64,000 bases of DNA from Prorocentrum cordatum (Eukaryota > Sar > Dinophyceae > Prorocentrales > Prorocentraceae), in NCBI GenBank assembly GCA_963575745.1, contig CAUYUJ010017982.1, forward strand, positions 263,913-327,912. The letters are read 5' to 3'. This document shows, one piece after another, positions 54,131-64,000 of the stretch. The notes under the pieces were generated by a model. That model had not been told where the DNA came from and ran no database searches. It was given only the letters and a program-made list of their open reading frames with translations. The number at the start of each line of letters is the position of its first letter. The first letter of the stretch is position 1. The position numbers were made by a program, and so were the translations under genes.

Positions 54131-55695
54131 ACACAATGTCCCCGTTGTAGTCGTTGCTTTCATTGTCCTCCTCATCCTCCTCCTCCTCCTCCTCCTCCTC
54201 CTCCTCCTCCTCCCTCCTTCATCTCTCTGTGTCCCTCCTCCATCCTTTTCCCTTCTTCGGCTGCTGTTCCTCTTCGTCCTCCTTCCTCCTCCTCTTCCTT
54301 CCTTCATTTTTCTTCCTTCCTCCTCCCCCTCCTCGACAACTACACAATATGAATACTACTCTCCTCTACCCTGATGACGTCCAAAAGATCTCCGGGCACC
54401 CCTCCGCGTTTTGTTTCTTACGCAAAAGATTACCCGGAAATGGGCTCTCGCTAGGTTGTTATTCAAAATGTTGCTCTCGCTGAAGCGCTGGCCCCATTTC
54501 TGCGCCTCCGGTTGTTCTAAATCATGCTCCCGCTGCAGCGCGGGCGTCTTGGGTCCTTCCAAATGAGCCCCAAAATCTAAAAAATGCCCCCCAGAAAAAA
54601 ACATCGGAAGTGATGAAACATTCGGTGCCGGTTCGTTGTTTTGGGGGGCCGCAGAAGCCCTCCCCCCCCACACTTTGGGGCGCCGTCGCTGTCAGGAAGT
54701 ATCAAGCGGGAGCCCCGTTTCTGCTTCGAGAGTGCGATGTTGAAAGCAGCGCCAACGGGTGCCCTTCAGCCCCGCCTTGTGTGGAGCTTTTCGGGGAGGA
54801 GGAGGAGGAGGAGGAGGAGGAGGAGGAGGAGCCCAAAAAGCTAGGCATGGAGCCGCGACTCCAGATCGGCCCAGCCCTCTCGGACACGATCCACTTACCC
54901 TGCAAGGAACCCAGCGCCATGCCATGACATGCTGTGCGGCATTGTGTTCTGCGCCGCTGTGCGATGCCAAGCTTTGCGTTGCAATGCTTTGCGATGCAGT
55001 GCTTCACTGCGCAATGCCACGCCATGCTATGGCATGCTACGCTCCGCCATGCTCTTCTACGCCATGCCATGCCGTGCTCGACTATGCATCGCGTACCCTC
55101 TCGCGATCATTGCCCTGCTCCACATCCGACTGCGAATAGGGAGGATACCTACGCCATGGTAAGGGATGGGAGGGATGGGTAGGACGTCAGATCTGACGCG
55201 AGCGCACCTAGCTTGTCTCCGCCCCCCCTCCCTCTCCCCCCTCCCTCCCTCCCTCCCCCCATCCGCGTGCCGCCGCATCGGGCGGGAAACAAAAGCTTGG
55301 GCGACCATCCTCAGGATTGGCAGAGGTCAGGCGGCCCTGTTCAGGGCCTTTGGGGGGGGTCAACCGCGGTCGAGCAGCCCCCGCCCCTTCTCCTCCCCCT
55401 TTTCACCGTCCCTCCCTCCCCTCCGAGGTGCCTCGCATGACATCAGAATATTGCCGCTGCAGTCCTACGTTCACGACCAGCGCCTGGTTCGAAGGCGATG
55501 CTCCTGAGAAGTGGACGGTGGCAGCAGACCTCCTCCTGGCTCGTCTTCTGGGGCGCGACGCAATTTCTTGCCTTCCCCCGCCCGGGGTGGAGGGCGGAAG
55601 TCTCTGCATCGTTCCGTGGTGGCGGCAGGCGGGGGACAGCCCTTTTGGGGGGGGGGGCAAAACGGCACACGTCGTTCATTTCAACCTGTGTTAAT
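54131..55695. other. Low-complexity interval, no gene recognised
   Basis: It contains (TCC)n at 54172-54215, (GGA)n at 54796-54832, a gcaatgc/gccatgc-type array at 54915-55085 and C-rich stretches at 55215-55262 and 55380-55430. Unique pieces between them carry no motif I can name. ORFs on both strands are composition driven. Confidence 0.7.
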
Positions 55696-55840
55696 TTCTA
55701 ATTGTGCTCGTTTCTAAATGGTTACTGGCCCCCTAGTGGCCAGGAAATGGCCCAGGACAAAACAACTAGAAATAAAAGGATCTCGGCCCCCCAAAAAAAT
55801 TGAAGAACTTTCGAATACCTAGAAATGAACCATGTGTGCT
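55696..55840. repeat. ~140-bp dispersed repeat, copy 2
   Basis: Counterpart of 52406-52545 in the same orientation (gctcgtttcta, ctggccccctagtggccag, gcccaggacaaaac, ggatctcggcccccc, gaaatgaaccatgtgtgc). 55841-56050 is unique with no gene seen. Confidence 0.65.
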
Positions 55841-56051
55841 GATGCCGCCGTTCCACAGACCTCTCCCGGGATGCGCTCTGGCCAGAATCTTAACCCCGGC
55901 CGTGGCGACGAGGGAAGGGCCGCGGCATCCTGGGGCAACTATCTTAGCGACTCGCGCTCCGTAGACGGCGGTTCTCTTCGCGTTTTCGCGCCACACGCTC
56001 CCCCCCTGGAACAGGATGGAGGGATTCGCGCCTCGCTCTGAATGAGAGCTT

Positions 56052-56285
56052 CGCTGGGGAGTCTCCTGGGGCCGGTTTTCTGAGGTTGTCCCGCGCGAGG
56101 GCTCCGGTGTGGAATTCGTCCCCGGATATTCGCCAAAGTCGCCGGATTTCCTGGATTCCGCTTGGGGGCCTCTGGAAGCCTCGTTGGGGAGCCTCCGGGG
56201 GCCAGTTTTTCTGAGGATGTCCGACGCGAGGGCGCCAATTTGGAATTCGTCGCCGGATTTGCCGGATCCGCCGGATTTCCCAAAT
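56052..56285. repeat. ~118-bp tandem duplication
   Basis: Two diverged copies (about 56052-56165 and 56170-56285) share gggg-cagttttctgaggatgtcc, cgcgagggc, tggaattcgtc and gccggatttcc. 56286-56465 is unique. Confidence 0.7.
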
Positions 56286-56469
56286 ATCGCCTGAAACGGA
56301 ACAAGGGGGGCGGTTGGCGGGGCCTTTGCTTCGTGGGCCAAGGGTCGCAATGACGTGAGTTCCAAACAGAAACTCCCTCAAATTAGATGAAAGAGATGAG
56401 AATTGGATGGCACATGATGTTTCGGCGATCAGATTACATGTTTTTGTGGGGACGCGTAGCCGCAATTGC

Positions 56470-57032
56470 TTAATCAGCCCCGACGCTTGAGCTTAAGCAT
56501 CGGGCCCAGGAATACTTAACACGAATCATCCCCAGACAGGACGGATGCTCTGGGTGGGCCCCGTCCTGGCTGATGGCGCGGGCCGGCACGGGCCGCTCAC
56601 TCTTGAACCCCGCCGTCAACAGCCGGGCAACAGCTCTCTTGGCGGACCCGATGCGGTTCTCCGCGTGCTCGTTAAAATGACGTTCCATAGCCACGAAGTT
56701 TTGGCGAATGGAGCGTTCTGGACCATGTGAATGGAAAAACTCCGTCGCTGGCAACAAGACGTCTCCAGAGTAGGGGTTGACCACGGCCACGACGCGCCAA
56801 GGAACCGACCCTCTCCACTTGAGAAGAACCACTTTGTTTTGAACTGCCTGCTTCAACCGGTGCGACTCGCTTTGCTATGCAAATTGGGACCTGCCACGTT
56901 CTGGCAGAAAGATAAATCCTTCGCTTTCTGCGCCTGTAGGGTCGACAGATCGATGATTAAATCGTCAAACAACTTGTGGCAGCCCTCGCCCTGAGTCATC
57001 TCATACCGCTGACGCAAGTCAATATTGCTCAT
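56470..57032 (-). pseudogene. Unrecognised minus-strand gene with one frameshift
   Basis: An ATG at 57032 (minus strand) opens MSNIDLRQRYEMTQGEGCHK, LFDDLIIDLSTLQAQKAKDL and SFCQNVAGPNLHSKA. A one-base shift near 56875 then leads to LKQAVQNKVVLLKWRGSVPW, RVVAVVNPYSGDVLLPATEF, FHSHGPERSIRQNFVAMERH and FNEHAENRIGSAKRAVARLL, ending at 56470. It is even in composition and convincingly protein-like, about 185 residues when joined. The family is not recognised. The minus orientation is opposite to the ORF row at 17-48 kb. Confidence 0.5.
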
Positions 57033-57180
57033 CTACTGGTTTTCTGTGTCCTCTGACCGATGCGACTGTGCGAGATGATGCCAGCCCCTCGCTCGATGCA
57101 AACCCCAAGTCACATGAAGGAGCTCCGACCGTTTATGGCTCCCTTCTGACGCAGCTCTCATGACCTCGCAGCGCAATCTG

Positions 57181-57450
57181 TCAGTCGTGAAACACACTCA
57201 TTGGGTCAGTCCACTCACACATCAAATCCAAGCAGCCGTGACGCCGCATGACGCAATACAAGATGCATCTGTTCACCCATTGCCAATTCTCTTTGATTCG
57301 GAAGATCTGGAAGACCTTCGGCAATTGCATCTCAAGGGGCTGCGCGATGCCCGACGCCACCCTGCTGCCCCACGCGCCAAGTGCCTGGCTGATCGCCTCG
57401 GCCTGGTCGGACACTGGAGAGCGTGATCGGTTCAGTGAACGAACGTGGCA
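57181..57450 (-). pseudogene. Minus-strand protein-like fragment
   Basis: The minus frame reads SPVSDQAEAISQALGAWGSR, VASGIAQPLEMQLPKVFQIF, RIKENWQWVNRCILYCVMRR and HGCLDLMCEWTDPMSVFHD before a stop at 57181. The 5' side merges into a GAT array, so the fragment is truncated or an exon. It lies upstream (in minus sense) of the 57032 start and may belong to the same or a neighbouring gene. Confidence 0.45.
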
Positions 57451-57489
57451 ATGGTAGTCGCTCGGAAATGGTGTGTCACTGTTCGAGAG

Positions 57490-57715
57490 AAGCGGCGCTG
57501 TTGGTGATGATGGCGGTGATGACGGTGATGGCGGTGGTGGATGTGATGGTAAGTAACGATGGTGACGATGATGGTGGTACGTAACGATGGTGATGCGTTC
57601 GCAAATGGAGACGATGACAATGGTGGCGCGCCTCATGATGGCGATGATGGTGATGAGGCTGACGATGATGGTGGCGATGGCGGTGATAGCGGCAAGGATG
57701 AGGATGAACACTGCG
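57490..57715. repeat. (GATGGT)n-type microsatellite
   Basis: Imperfect gatgatggtgatg repeats giving Met/Val-rich plus-strand and His/Ile-rich minus-strand peptides. Confidence 0.9.
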
Positions 57716-57925
57716 AAAAGAAAGCGCTATGAACCTGCATGCATGCAAGTTCATAGTGCGACGATGGGCAGGCATGCGTGCAAGTTTATAGGCGGGCCAA
57801 AACGGAACACGCTCGGGACAGGTGGCTCGTCATCGACCGTAAACCGATTCTGGAGTCGATCCCCTACTCGAAGCGCGGGGGCGCTGGGGGCGCTTTTGCC
57901 TCGGGTGCTCTTCCAATGGGGGGAG

Positions 57926-58334
57926 CATAGGGGAACAAGAAGTGGCATAAATATAAAAACTCGGAGGTCCGCGCGGACTTCTCGGACCCGCGCTGGACCC
58001 CCCTCCCTGGCGCGCGGAGCGCGCCAGAGGCGGCGCCGGAGGCGCCGCCAGGGGGCCCAGCGCGGATCCGAGAAATCCGCGCGGACCTCCGAGTTTTTTT
58101 TGAAGGCCTGGAAATGGGCACCAACACCAACACAGGGGTTTGCGTCCACAGGGTGAAGAGGATCCTAGATTTCGGTGTTAGTGGCAGTAGTTCGGTCACC
58201 TTGGAAGCCAGAATATTACCACCATCACCGAGATCGGCTTTTTCTGCCCTCGGTGGAGGCACGCCGCCGATATTGGCGTTGGTGTCAATCTCTAGGCTTG
58301 CGATTTTTATGTTTATGCCACATTTTGTTCCCCT
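57926..58334. repeat. Nested inverted repeat
   Basis: The inner arms are 39 bp (57958-57996 and 58057-58095, aactcggaggtccgcgcgga...) with two mismatches and a 60-bp spacer that itself holds ggcgcgc/gcgcgcc and ggcggcgcc/ggcgccgcc palindromes. Outer arms lie at 57930-57957 (ggggaacaagaagtggcata) and about 58302-58334 (reverse complement, tatgccacattttgttcccc). The right inner arm ends in a T8 run. No ORF inside is convincing. It may be a MITE-like element, a rearranged palindrome or a structured RNA source. Confidence 0.8.
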
Positions 58335-58496
58335 CGGGCAATCCAACGGGGGGGTCAGCAGCGCGCGCCCGTCGCGCACACCCTGGGAGCCCGCGCTGGC
58401 CGCTGCAGGGCTGGGGCCGCTCTCCTGCGAGCCTCGATCCCCCTACCGGGCAGTTTTTAATACGTGGATGTTTTTATCTATTTATTCATTGCCTCG

Positions 58497-59100
58497 CAGC
58501 TTGTGCTGATAGGTTTCTAGTAGGGTCAAACGAGAGCATCATGACACTCCAGGGGGGTCCGGGCGGAAGCTAGCAGAAACCGGGAGAATCCGGCGGAGCT
58601 CATTCCGTGCGTGCAAGTAGGCACGGGAGCCACCTCGGCGCCATCGGAAGTGCGTTCCGTGCGCGCAGGCACGCACGGGAGCCACCTCGGCGCCATCGGA
58701 GGTGCGTTACGTGCGAGCAAGCACGCACGGGAGCCACCTCGGCGCCATCGGAGGTGCGTTCCGTGCGTGCAGGTACGCACGGGGGCCACCTCGGCGCCAT
58801 CGGAGGTGCCATCGGAGGTGCGTTCCGTGCGTGCAGGTACGCACGGGAACCACCTCGGCGCCATCGGAGAAGCGTTCCGTGCGCGCAGGTACGCACGGGA
58901 GCCACCTCGGCGCCATCGGAGGTGAGTTCCGTGGGTGCAGGTACGCACGGGAGCCACCTCGGCGCCATCGGAGGTGCGGCTGAGGCTGAGGCAGGCTGAG
59001 GCTGAGGCTGAGGCTGAGGCTGATGCAGGCTGAGGCTGATGCAGGCTGAGGCCGCAGGAGTATGCGGGAGCGCAGCAGGCTGGGGCTGAGGCAGGCTGAG
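58497..59100. repeat. LINE-tail repeat with 52-bp minisatellite and GCTGAG array, copy B
   Basis: Matches 15695-16376: cagcttgtgctgataggttt, the agagcatcatgacactccag phrase, about six to seven 52-bp units, and a shorter gctgag array ending at 59100. Upstream LINE sequence is absent, so only the 3' end is present, as expected of a 5'-truncated insertion. The array runs without spacer into the helicase copy 2 sequence (gctggcctcgatggcgaact). Confidence 0.9.
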
Positions 59101-59110
59101 GCTGGCCTCG

Positions 59111-62100
59111 ATGGCGAACTGGTGCTTCTGGCTCTCCACGACGGAGGTGGCGCTGCACATCCTCACAGGCGGCAACTGCCTCCAGTCGCACCACAATGTG
59201 CGCCTCTTCACGAGACAGCTGCAGTGGGCCTGCCAGCAGTGCAAGCGCTTGCTGAACCACGAAGGTGCGGGCGAGATGCAGCAGAATGAACAGGTGCCAA
59301 TACAGGCAGCCCGCATTCAGATCCCAGTCGCCGAGGACGAGGAAGAGCATTCCGCAGATGGGACCAGCGGCGCTCCTCAGCCTCCTGGAGAGACCCCTGC
59401 TGGTGATGAGCAGGCTGACGGTGCGGAGTGCGAGGATATGCAGGCGTGCACCACCAGCACGAACACGGCCGACGACTACGCCCACAGGGGCCCTCGCCTG
59501 CAGACCATGCCGCACTACATCTACAGGATGTGCGCCCGCCGAGTCCTGAAGCCGAGCCGGGTGAAAGCTTCTGGGCCGAGATTCTTCGTCTTCGAGAACC
59601 ATTGCGTCATGGCTCCGCGGTGCGCGCAGGAGGTCCAATTGACGCGGATGGACGCCCCCACCATCGACGGCTTCCAGTGCCCGACCTGGGCACGGGACCC
59701 AAAGCAGAACTCGCTCTTCAAGGCCCTCCTCTTCACGCCTTGGGCGTGCGAGGGCCCCCTCACTTGTGGCAGCGTGACCCAGTACAGCCACATGTTGAAG
59801 AATTGCGACTGCCCTGCCGTGCGCCCACGCTCGTTCGAGCGGGCGCGGCGACTTCGGTGCGCGGAGATCCGCGTGCTGGCGGCGCGCGCGGACTCCAGGT
59901 GCCGCCCGGCCCGCAAGAGGCTCGTGCTCGCGGACGCGACCCTCTTCTCCGAGCTGAAAGAACCCCGGGCGATCCTCGAGGAGGGCGAGCTGGTGCTCCT
60001 CAGCCTAGCGAACTTCGCAAGAGCCCAGCTGGCGCGGCGCATGCCTGCGGAGGCGGCCCGGCGCATCCTCGCCTTCAGTAATCACCGCTGTCGATGGCAC
60101 GAGGAGCAGTGCACCTTGGCGGAGTTCTGCGCGCACGTGGCGCGAGACGTGCTGGCGCGCGTGGACCTCGCGGCGGAGGCGCGGGTTAAGCCTCGGCCGG
60201 CAGCGGCTGCGCACCTGGAGGCGGAGGGGGACTCCGCGAGCGATGCCGAAGGGCCCAACGGCCGGGTCCCGCTGGAGCTCGTTGACGTGGGCGGAGGCGG
60301 TGGCAGCGACGTGGAGGAGGAAGTTGAGGACGCCGAAATTACCGAGATCTCCTTGTTTCCGCTGCGGGACCACACAGGAGCAACCGAGCTGGCTCTGCAG
60401 CAAGACCAACTGCAGCGCTTGAGCCAGAAGAGCCGCCTCAGCTACGCGGATAAGCAGCTGGAGAACCTGGGCCGAGCGCGCGGCGGCATGCTGCAGGCGA
60501 GCTTCGCGCAGCCAGCCAGCAGCGGCGCGCGGGGGCATGTGGGCACGCGGCTGGACAACAGCTTCTTTGACATGCTGGCCCTACAGCGGCAGAGCATTGC
60601 GCTCCAGAAGAAGCAAGCGAGTCCGGATGGAGAGACCTTGCCCGATGTTGGGGGCGACTGGCAACCCAGCGGTGCTCCTCAGCCTGCTGCTGAGGACGCG
60701 CAGCCGGAGCTTGTGCCGCAGCTCTTGGCCATGCAGGGCCCGGCGGCTGTTGCGTGGAAGCTGGTCGCTGATGCAGAGTGCACGGAGGAGCAGATTGACG
60801 CGGTGGCGTTGTTCGCGCTGTCCCTGCAGAAACGTTTTGACGGCAGGCCAGACAAGACAACGCATCTGCTCCCCGCGGTGTCCGCGACGGGCAACCGCAG
60901 AGCAATCTGGCTCGGAGGAGGCGGCGTCAGCAAGACACGCGCCCTCCCCAGAGTGGTGGAGCCTATGGCCATCATCTACTTCGGCGAGCACGGCTACCTC
61001 GCCAAAGCACAGTCCAACCACGCGGCCCACAACCTCGGCCCGCGCGGGGGGGCGGTGCACTCCTCCAACGGCATCCTCATGTCGGACTCCCTGCAGACCG
61101 CCAGGCTGCGCTTGACCTCGCAGACGCAGAAAAAGCTCGACCGCCTCACAGGCACACTCGGCGTCGACGTGAGCGATGAGCTGGGTGCTGTGCCGGGGCC
61201 CTTGCTGCATGCGGATGCGCTGCGCGCGACCTACGGCAGGGCGCTGCGCTACAACCTCGATTCTACCAAGTACATGCTCCCGCAGGAGACGTGGGGGCGC
61301 ATGCCGGCGAAGATCCTCTGCGGGGACTTCTACCAGTTACCGCCGGCCCCCGCCAGCGCCTCCCTGCTGGCGCCTCACACGGACCAGTCCTACGAGCACC
61401 AACAGGCTCGGAAGTTGCTCGCCGACTTCGAGTTCGTCGTCGACTTCGTGCAGACGCAGCGCTTCACAGACCCGCTGCAGGTCGAGGTCCTTCACGCCAT
61501 GAGGACTCCAGGCGGCAAAAAGATCTCTGACGAGAGCTGGCAAGCGACCCTCAAAACAGAGATCGTTAGCTCCAGCGGTGCTGGTCAGCCCGCTGCCAGC
61601 ACCAGCGAAGCCGCTCAGCAACCCCAGTGGGGCCACCGGTTGCGTGCAGCCCGAGGCTGGTACGAGTCGGCATATGAGTGGCGCATGGTCTCTTACGCCA
61701 TGCATGCGCAGGCCAAGCTTGATGCGCACGATGATGCCCAGCTGCTCTTCTACGTGCCGGCGGTCGACAGACCAGCTGCGCGCCTCGCGAAGCCTGACTT
61801 CGACAATATGCGCGTGGAGCCCAACATCGGCGCTACTGGAAAAATGCCGGGGCTGCTACCGCTCTCTCTCGGCATGGAGGTCATCCTGACGGAGTCCGTC
61901 TTGCCACCTAAGTATGTCCTCGGCGCGCCGGGCAAGGTGGTAGGCATAGAGCAGCACGCTCTGGAGCCTCCAGTGGAGGGTCGCGCGTCCGTTGTCTCGG
62001 ATGGTGTTGCAGTACTCCGCTACGTGCCCAAGGCCGTCTATGTCAAGATCGATGACAGCGATGAGCTCTTCTTGAAGGCCGCGCCGGTGACTGCTGGCAG

Positions 62101-62539
62101 TGCTTCTCAGCCTGCCGGCCCTGACCTGCGTGGAGTGCTCGCGATTACCCCGCAGGCCCGCCCCTGGAAGTCCAAAGCAACGGCGGATGGCCCGGCCATC
62201 ACGGTCTCCAGGACACAGTTGACCGTGCTGCCCAAGAAGCAGGGCACTCTGCATGGCGTGCAGGGCAAGACGGCGGACCCAGGCTTCATCGTGCACTGGA
62301 CGTTTCCGCCAGGACTCAAGAAAGAGTCCATTTGCCTGGCCTACTACGTCAGCCTGTCGCGGCTCCGGAGCTTCGGCCAGCTCTTGAACCACGGCTTGCC
62401 TGACCGGAGCATCATCGAGTCAGGCCCCCCAGAACAGATCGCGAAGGCCTTCGACGAATTCTTCGCAGACAAGATTGCCACGACAAAAATCGCCTGCGCG
62501 AAGGCCCGACAGGCGCTGGGCTGGCCTGCGCGAGCTTGA
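59111..62539 (+). CDS. Truncated Rep C-terminus plus PIF1-like helicase (copy 2), 1142 codons open
   Basis: Starts at an ATG that is internal in copy 1 (MAN(W/R)CFWLSTTEVALHILT). It lacks the Rep H-x-H and Y-x3-Y boxes but keeps the whole helicase frame: VLKPSRVKASGPRFFVFENH, LANFARAQLARRMPAEAARR (frameshifted in copy 1), and acidic linker DVEEEVEDAEITEISLF. Motifs: Walker A GGGGVSKTRA (about 60914) with Ser replacing the last Gly, DELGAVPG (about 61175), motif III GDFYQLPPAP (about 61323) intact, and motif VI YVSLSRLRSFGQLL (about 62345) intact. It ends WPARA at 62539 where copy 1 stops at TAG four codons earlier. M1-type copies are read as GAPQPP, GAPQPA, GAGQPA and SASQPA. The altered Walker A and missing Rep argue against autonomous activity despite the open frame. 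Confidence 0.85.
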   Translation: MANWCFWLSTTEVALHILTGGNCLQSHHNVRLFTRQLQWACQQCKRLLNHEGAGEMQQNEQVPIQAARIQIPVAEDEEEHSADGTSGAPQPPGETPAGDEQADGAECEDMQACTTSTNTADDYAHRGPRLQTMPHYIYRMCARRVLKPSRVKASGPRFFVFENHCVMAPRCAQEVQLTRMDAPTIDGFQCPTWARDPKQNSLFKALLFTPWACEGPLTCGSVTQYSHMLKNCDCPAVRPRSFERARRLRCAEIRVLAARADSRCRPARKRLVLADATLFSELKEPRAILEEGELVLLSLANFARAQLARRMPAEAARRILAFSNHRCRWHEEQCTLAEFCAHVARDVLARVDLAAEARVKPRPAAAAHLEAEGDSASDAEGPNGRVPLELVDVGGGGGSDVEEEVEDAEITEISLFPLRDHTGATELALQQDQLQRLSQKSRLSYADKQLENLGRARGGMLQASFAQPASSGARGHVGTRLDNSFFDMLALQRQSIALQKKQASPDGETLPDVGGDWQPSGAPQPAAEDAQPELVPQLLAMQGPAAVAWKLVADAECTEEQIDAVALFALSLQKRFDGRPDKTTHLLPAVSATGNRRAIWLGGGGVSKTRALPRVVEPMAIIYFGEHGYLAKAQSNHAAHNLGPRGGAVHSSNGILMSDSLQTARLRLTSQTQKKLDRLTGTLGVDVSDELGAVPGPLLHADALRATYGRALRYNLDSTKYMLPQETWGRMPAKILCGDFYQLPPAPASASLLAPHTDQSYEHQQARKLLADFEFVVDFVQTQRFTDPLQVEVLHAMRTPGGKKISDESWQATLKTEIVSSSGAGQPAASTSEAAQQPQWGHRLRAARGWYESAYEWRMVSYAMHAQAKLDAHDDAQLLFYVPAVDRPAARLAKPDFDNMRVEPNIGATGKMPGLLPLSLGMEVILTESVLPPKYVLGAPGKVVGIEQHALEPPVEGRASVVSDGVAVLRYVPKAVYVKIDDSDELFLKAAPVTAGSASQPAGPDLRGVLAITPQARPWKSKATADGPAITVSRTQLTVLPKKQGTLHGVQGKTADPGFIVHWTFPPGLKKESICLAYYVSLSRLRSFGQLLNHGLPDRSIIESGPPEQIAKAFDEFFADKIATTKIACAKARQALGWPARA

Positions 62540-63160
62540 GGAGCCCTGAGATGCAGCCTGCTTTGTGGCGGTGCTGTTCGGCCTGGCCGTCTGCATTCGC
62601 GTGGTTCTTCTCAGCCTGCATTCGCGTGGTGCTTCTCAACCTGCACTCGTGTGCAGCCGTGGATAGTGAGATACGGTGCTCCTCAGTACGTTTCGTTTGA
62701 GGCTGAATCCATTGATAGCAGTGTCTCGTTTGGACTTACATCCATTGATAACAGCGTCTCGTTTGGAGTGAACACAAAAACAATGTGCTGTCTCGTTGAT
62801 AGCAGTGCCTCCTTTGCAGAGACATCCACTATTGATAGCAGCGTCTCGTTTCCAGACGCACCCGTAGTAGTAAGTAGTAGTGTCTCGTTCGAAAGTAAAT
62901 CCATTGATACTCGTGTCTCGCTTGGGGCGGAAACCGTTGATAGCAGCGTCTCGTTTGCACCTACACCCCTGCATAGCAGCGTCTCGTTTGGAATGAGCAC
63001 AAAAAGAATGTGCTGTCTCGTTGATACTAGTGCCTCCTTTGCAGACGCGTCCACTATTGATCGCAGCGTTTCGCTTCCAGTCAAATCCGAACATGAAGCT
63101 AAAGAAGAATGCTTCCATATATGCTCATACACATGGCTGTTAGGTTGCTTTGCTGGGATA
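62540..63160 (+). repeat. M1 cluster and M2 array after helicase copy 2
   Basis: Duplicate of 46434-47065: about four diverged M1 copies (62570-62690) then about ten M2 units to about 63080. Identity with copy 1 ends at 63160. Confidence 0.88.
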
Positions 63161-64000
63161 TTTAAACATTGGATTTCTAATACATGAGTAATTTGCGGAT
63201 AAATTCATGCATGATTTCGTCGTTGTTTGTAGTGCTAAAGCCCTGCGTTTTTGACACATGAATCCGCACGCGGAGCATGTATAAAAGACGGCACTGTACG
63301 CTCACTGCCCCCCGTTGCCGTCCACCCGACAGCCAGAGGCCTACGTACTGGATGGGGTCCGAGAAGATCGGGCCGGAGGATCGCGCCGCAGTGCCAATAG
63401 CTCGGCGCCGTCGGCGACGCATCGCCGCCGTCGGCGTGGGGAGAGTCGAGCTCCACATCGAGCCGCATCGCCGATGCGTCGCGATGCGGCGCGAGCCCCA
63501 AAGATCGCCCCAAGATCGCCCAAGAGGCCTCCATGATGGCCCCAGAACGGCCCAAGAGGCCCCCGAGGCGGCCCCATGGGGGCCCCAAGACTGCCCAAGA
63601 TGGCCTCCAAGACGGCCCTGGAGCACCCCACGAGGGCCGCAAATCTGCCCAGAGAGGCCCCCAAGACGGCTTCCGACGGCGTCAGACGGGCCAGGAGCCC
63701 ACCACGACGGCCCCAGATGGCTCCAAGATGGCCCAAGCCATCTGATCCGAACCCATCTGGGAGGCACAAACTTCTTGCCCCCCCGTTGCCGTCCGCCCGA
63801 TGACCGTGGTCGCGAGGCGGATTGTCTTCCGGAGACTGCCACCGAGCTCCACCTCCGCCCTGCCGTACCGCGGGGGGGAGGTGGGGGCGGCAGCTCTGCG
63901 TGCTCCTCTGGCGAGCCCCCAGGGCGCCAGAGGTCGCGAGGACGCCTCTGGAGTTCGGTCGCGCAGTCAAAAAATAGTTCACAATGGTCAAAACAATAGA
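63161..64000. other. Unique and low-complexity right edge, no gene recognised
   Basis: 63161-63300 is AT-richer unique sequence. 63500-63750 is a degenerate gatggccccaagacggccc tract similar to 37010-37165. A ~22-bp direct repeat (ccccgttgccgtccacccga / ccccgttgccgtccgcccga) occurs at about 63311 and 63782. Long ORFs on both strands are Arg/Pro-rich and follow the tract, so I do not treat them as genes. Confidence 0.6.

Noticed and set aside
63277-63999. 240-codon Arg/Pro-rich ORF
   Set aside because: Its core is the degenerate gcccaagacggc tract, open on both strands and resembling 37.0-37.2 kb.

Overview
The window looks like dinoflagellate nuclear DNA. The most direct evidence is a near-perfect copy (one mismatch) of the 22-nt dinoflagellate spliced leader at 6493-6514, at the 5' edge of a degenerate non-LTR retrotransposon. 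A second, older copy (four transitions in 20 nt) lies on the minus strand at 6406-6425. GC-rich sequence, few open genes, very long AGT/CTA microsatellites, several satellites and retroelements with a methyltransferase-like tail all fit. No rRNA, tRNA, CRISPR array or bacterial feature was seen.

Layout. 0-6.4 kb: decayed minus-strand coding pieces, interrupted by a 42-bp satellite and other short repeats. 6.5-15.7 kb: a LINE-like element with ORF1 (zinc ribbon, coiled coil), then RNase H, EEP endonuclease, reverse transcriptase, C2H2 finger and methyltransferase-like segments, broken by many frameshifts and in-frame TAGs. 15.7-16.4 kb: a 52-bp minisatellite and a hexamer array that recur at 58.5-59.1 kb. 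17.7-46.6 kb: a plus-strand row of ORFs: an EEP-like nuclease, an RPA/OB-fold-like protein, three unrecognised ORFs, and a Helitron-like Rep plus PIF1-like helicase split into several pieces. 47.5-48.8 kb: an unrecognised ORF. 48.8-51.1 kb: a ~99-bp satellite with four-monomer higher-order structure. 51.1-58.4 kb: mostly low-complexity DNA, with minus-strand gene remnants at 56.5-57.5 kb and a nested inverted repeat at 58 kb. 59.1-63.2 kb: a second copy of the Rep C-terminus and helicase (1142 codons open), fused directly to the LINE-tail minisatellite.

The most unusual signal is a 17-nt plus-strand motif (M1, ggtgcttctcagcctgc). I found about 14 exact copies and more than 20 near copies between 17.8 and 46.6 kb, and near copies again in the helicase duplicate, but none elsewhere. 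It occurs inside ORFs, usually read as GASQPA, and in clusters just after their stops. A second repeat (M2, core attgatagcagtgtctcgtt, ~33-bp spacing) usually follows those clusters, and is sometimes followed by (CTA)n. The order ORF, M1 cluster, M2 array, trinucleotide array recurs several times in one orientation and resembles a cassette layout. Together with Rep/helicase, RPA-like and EEP-like proteins, this suggests a large Helitron2/Helentron-like element or its scattered remains. That is an inference. The protein family calls come from motifs read by eye, with no database search.
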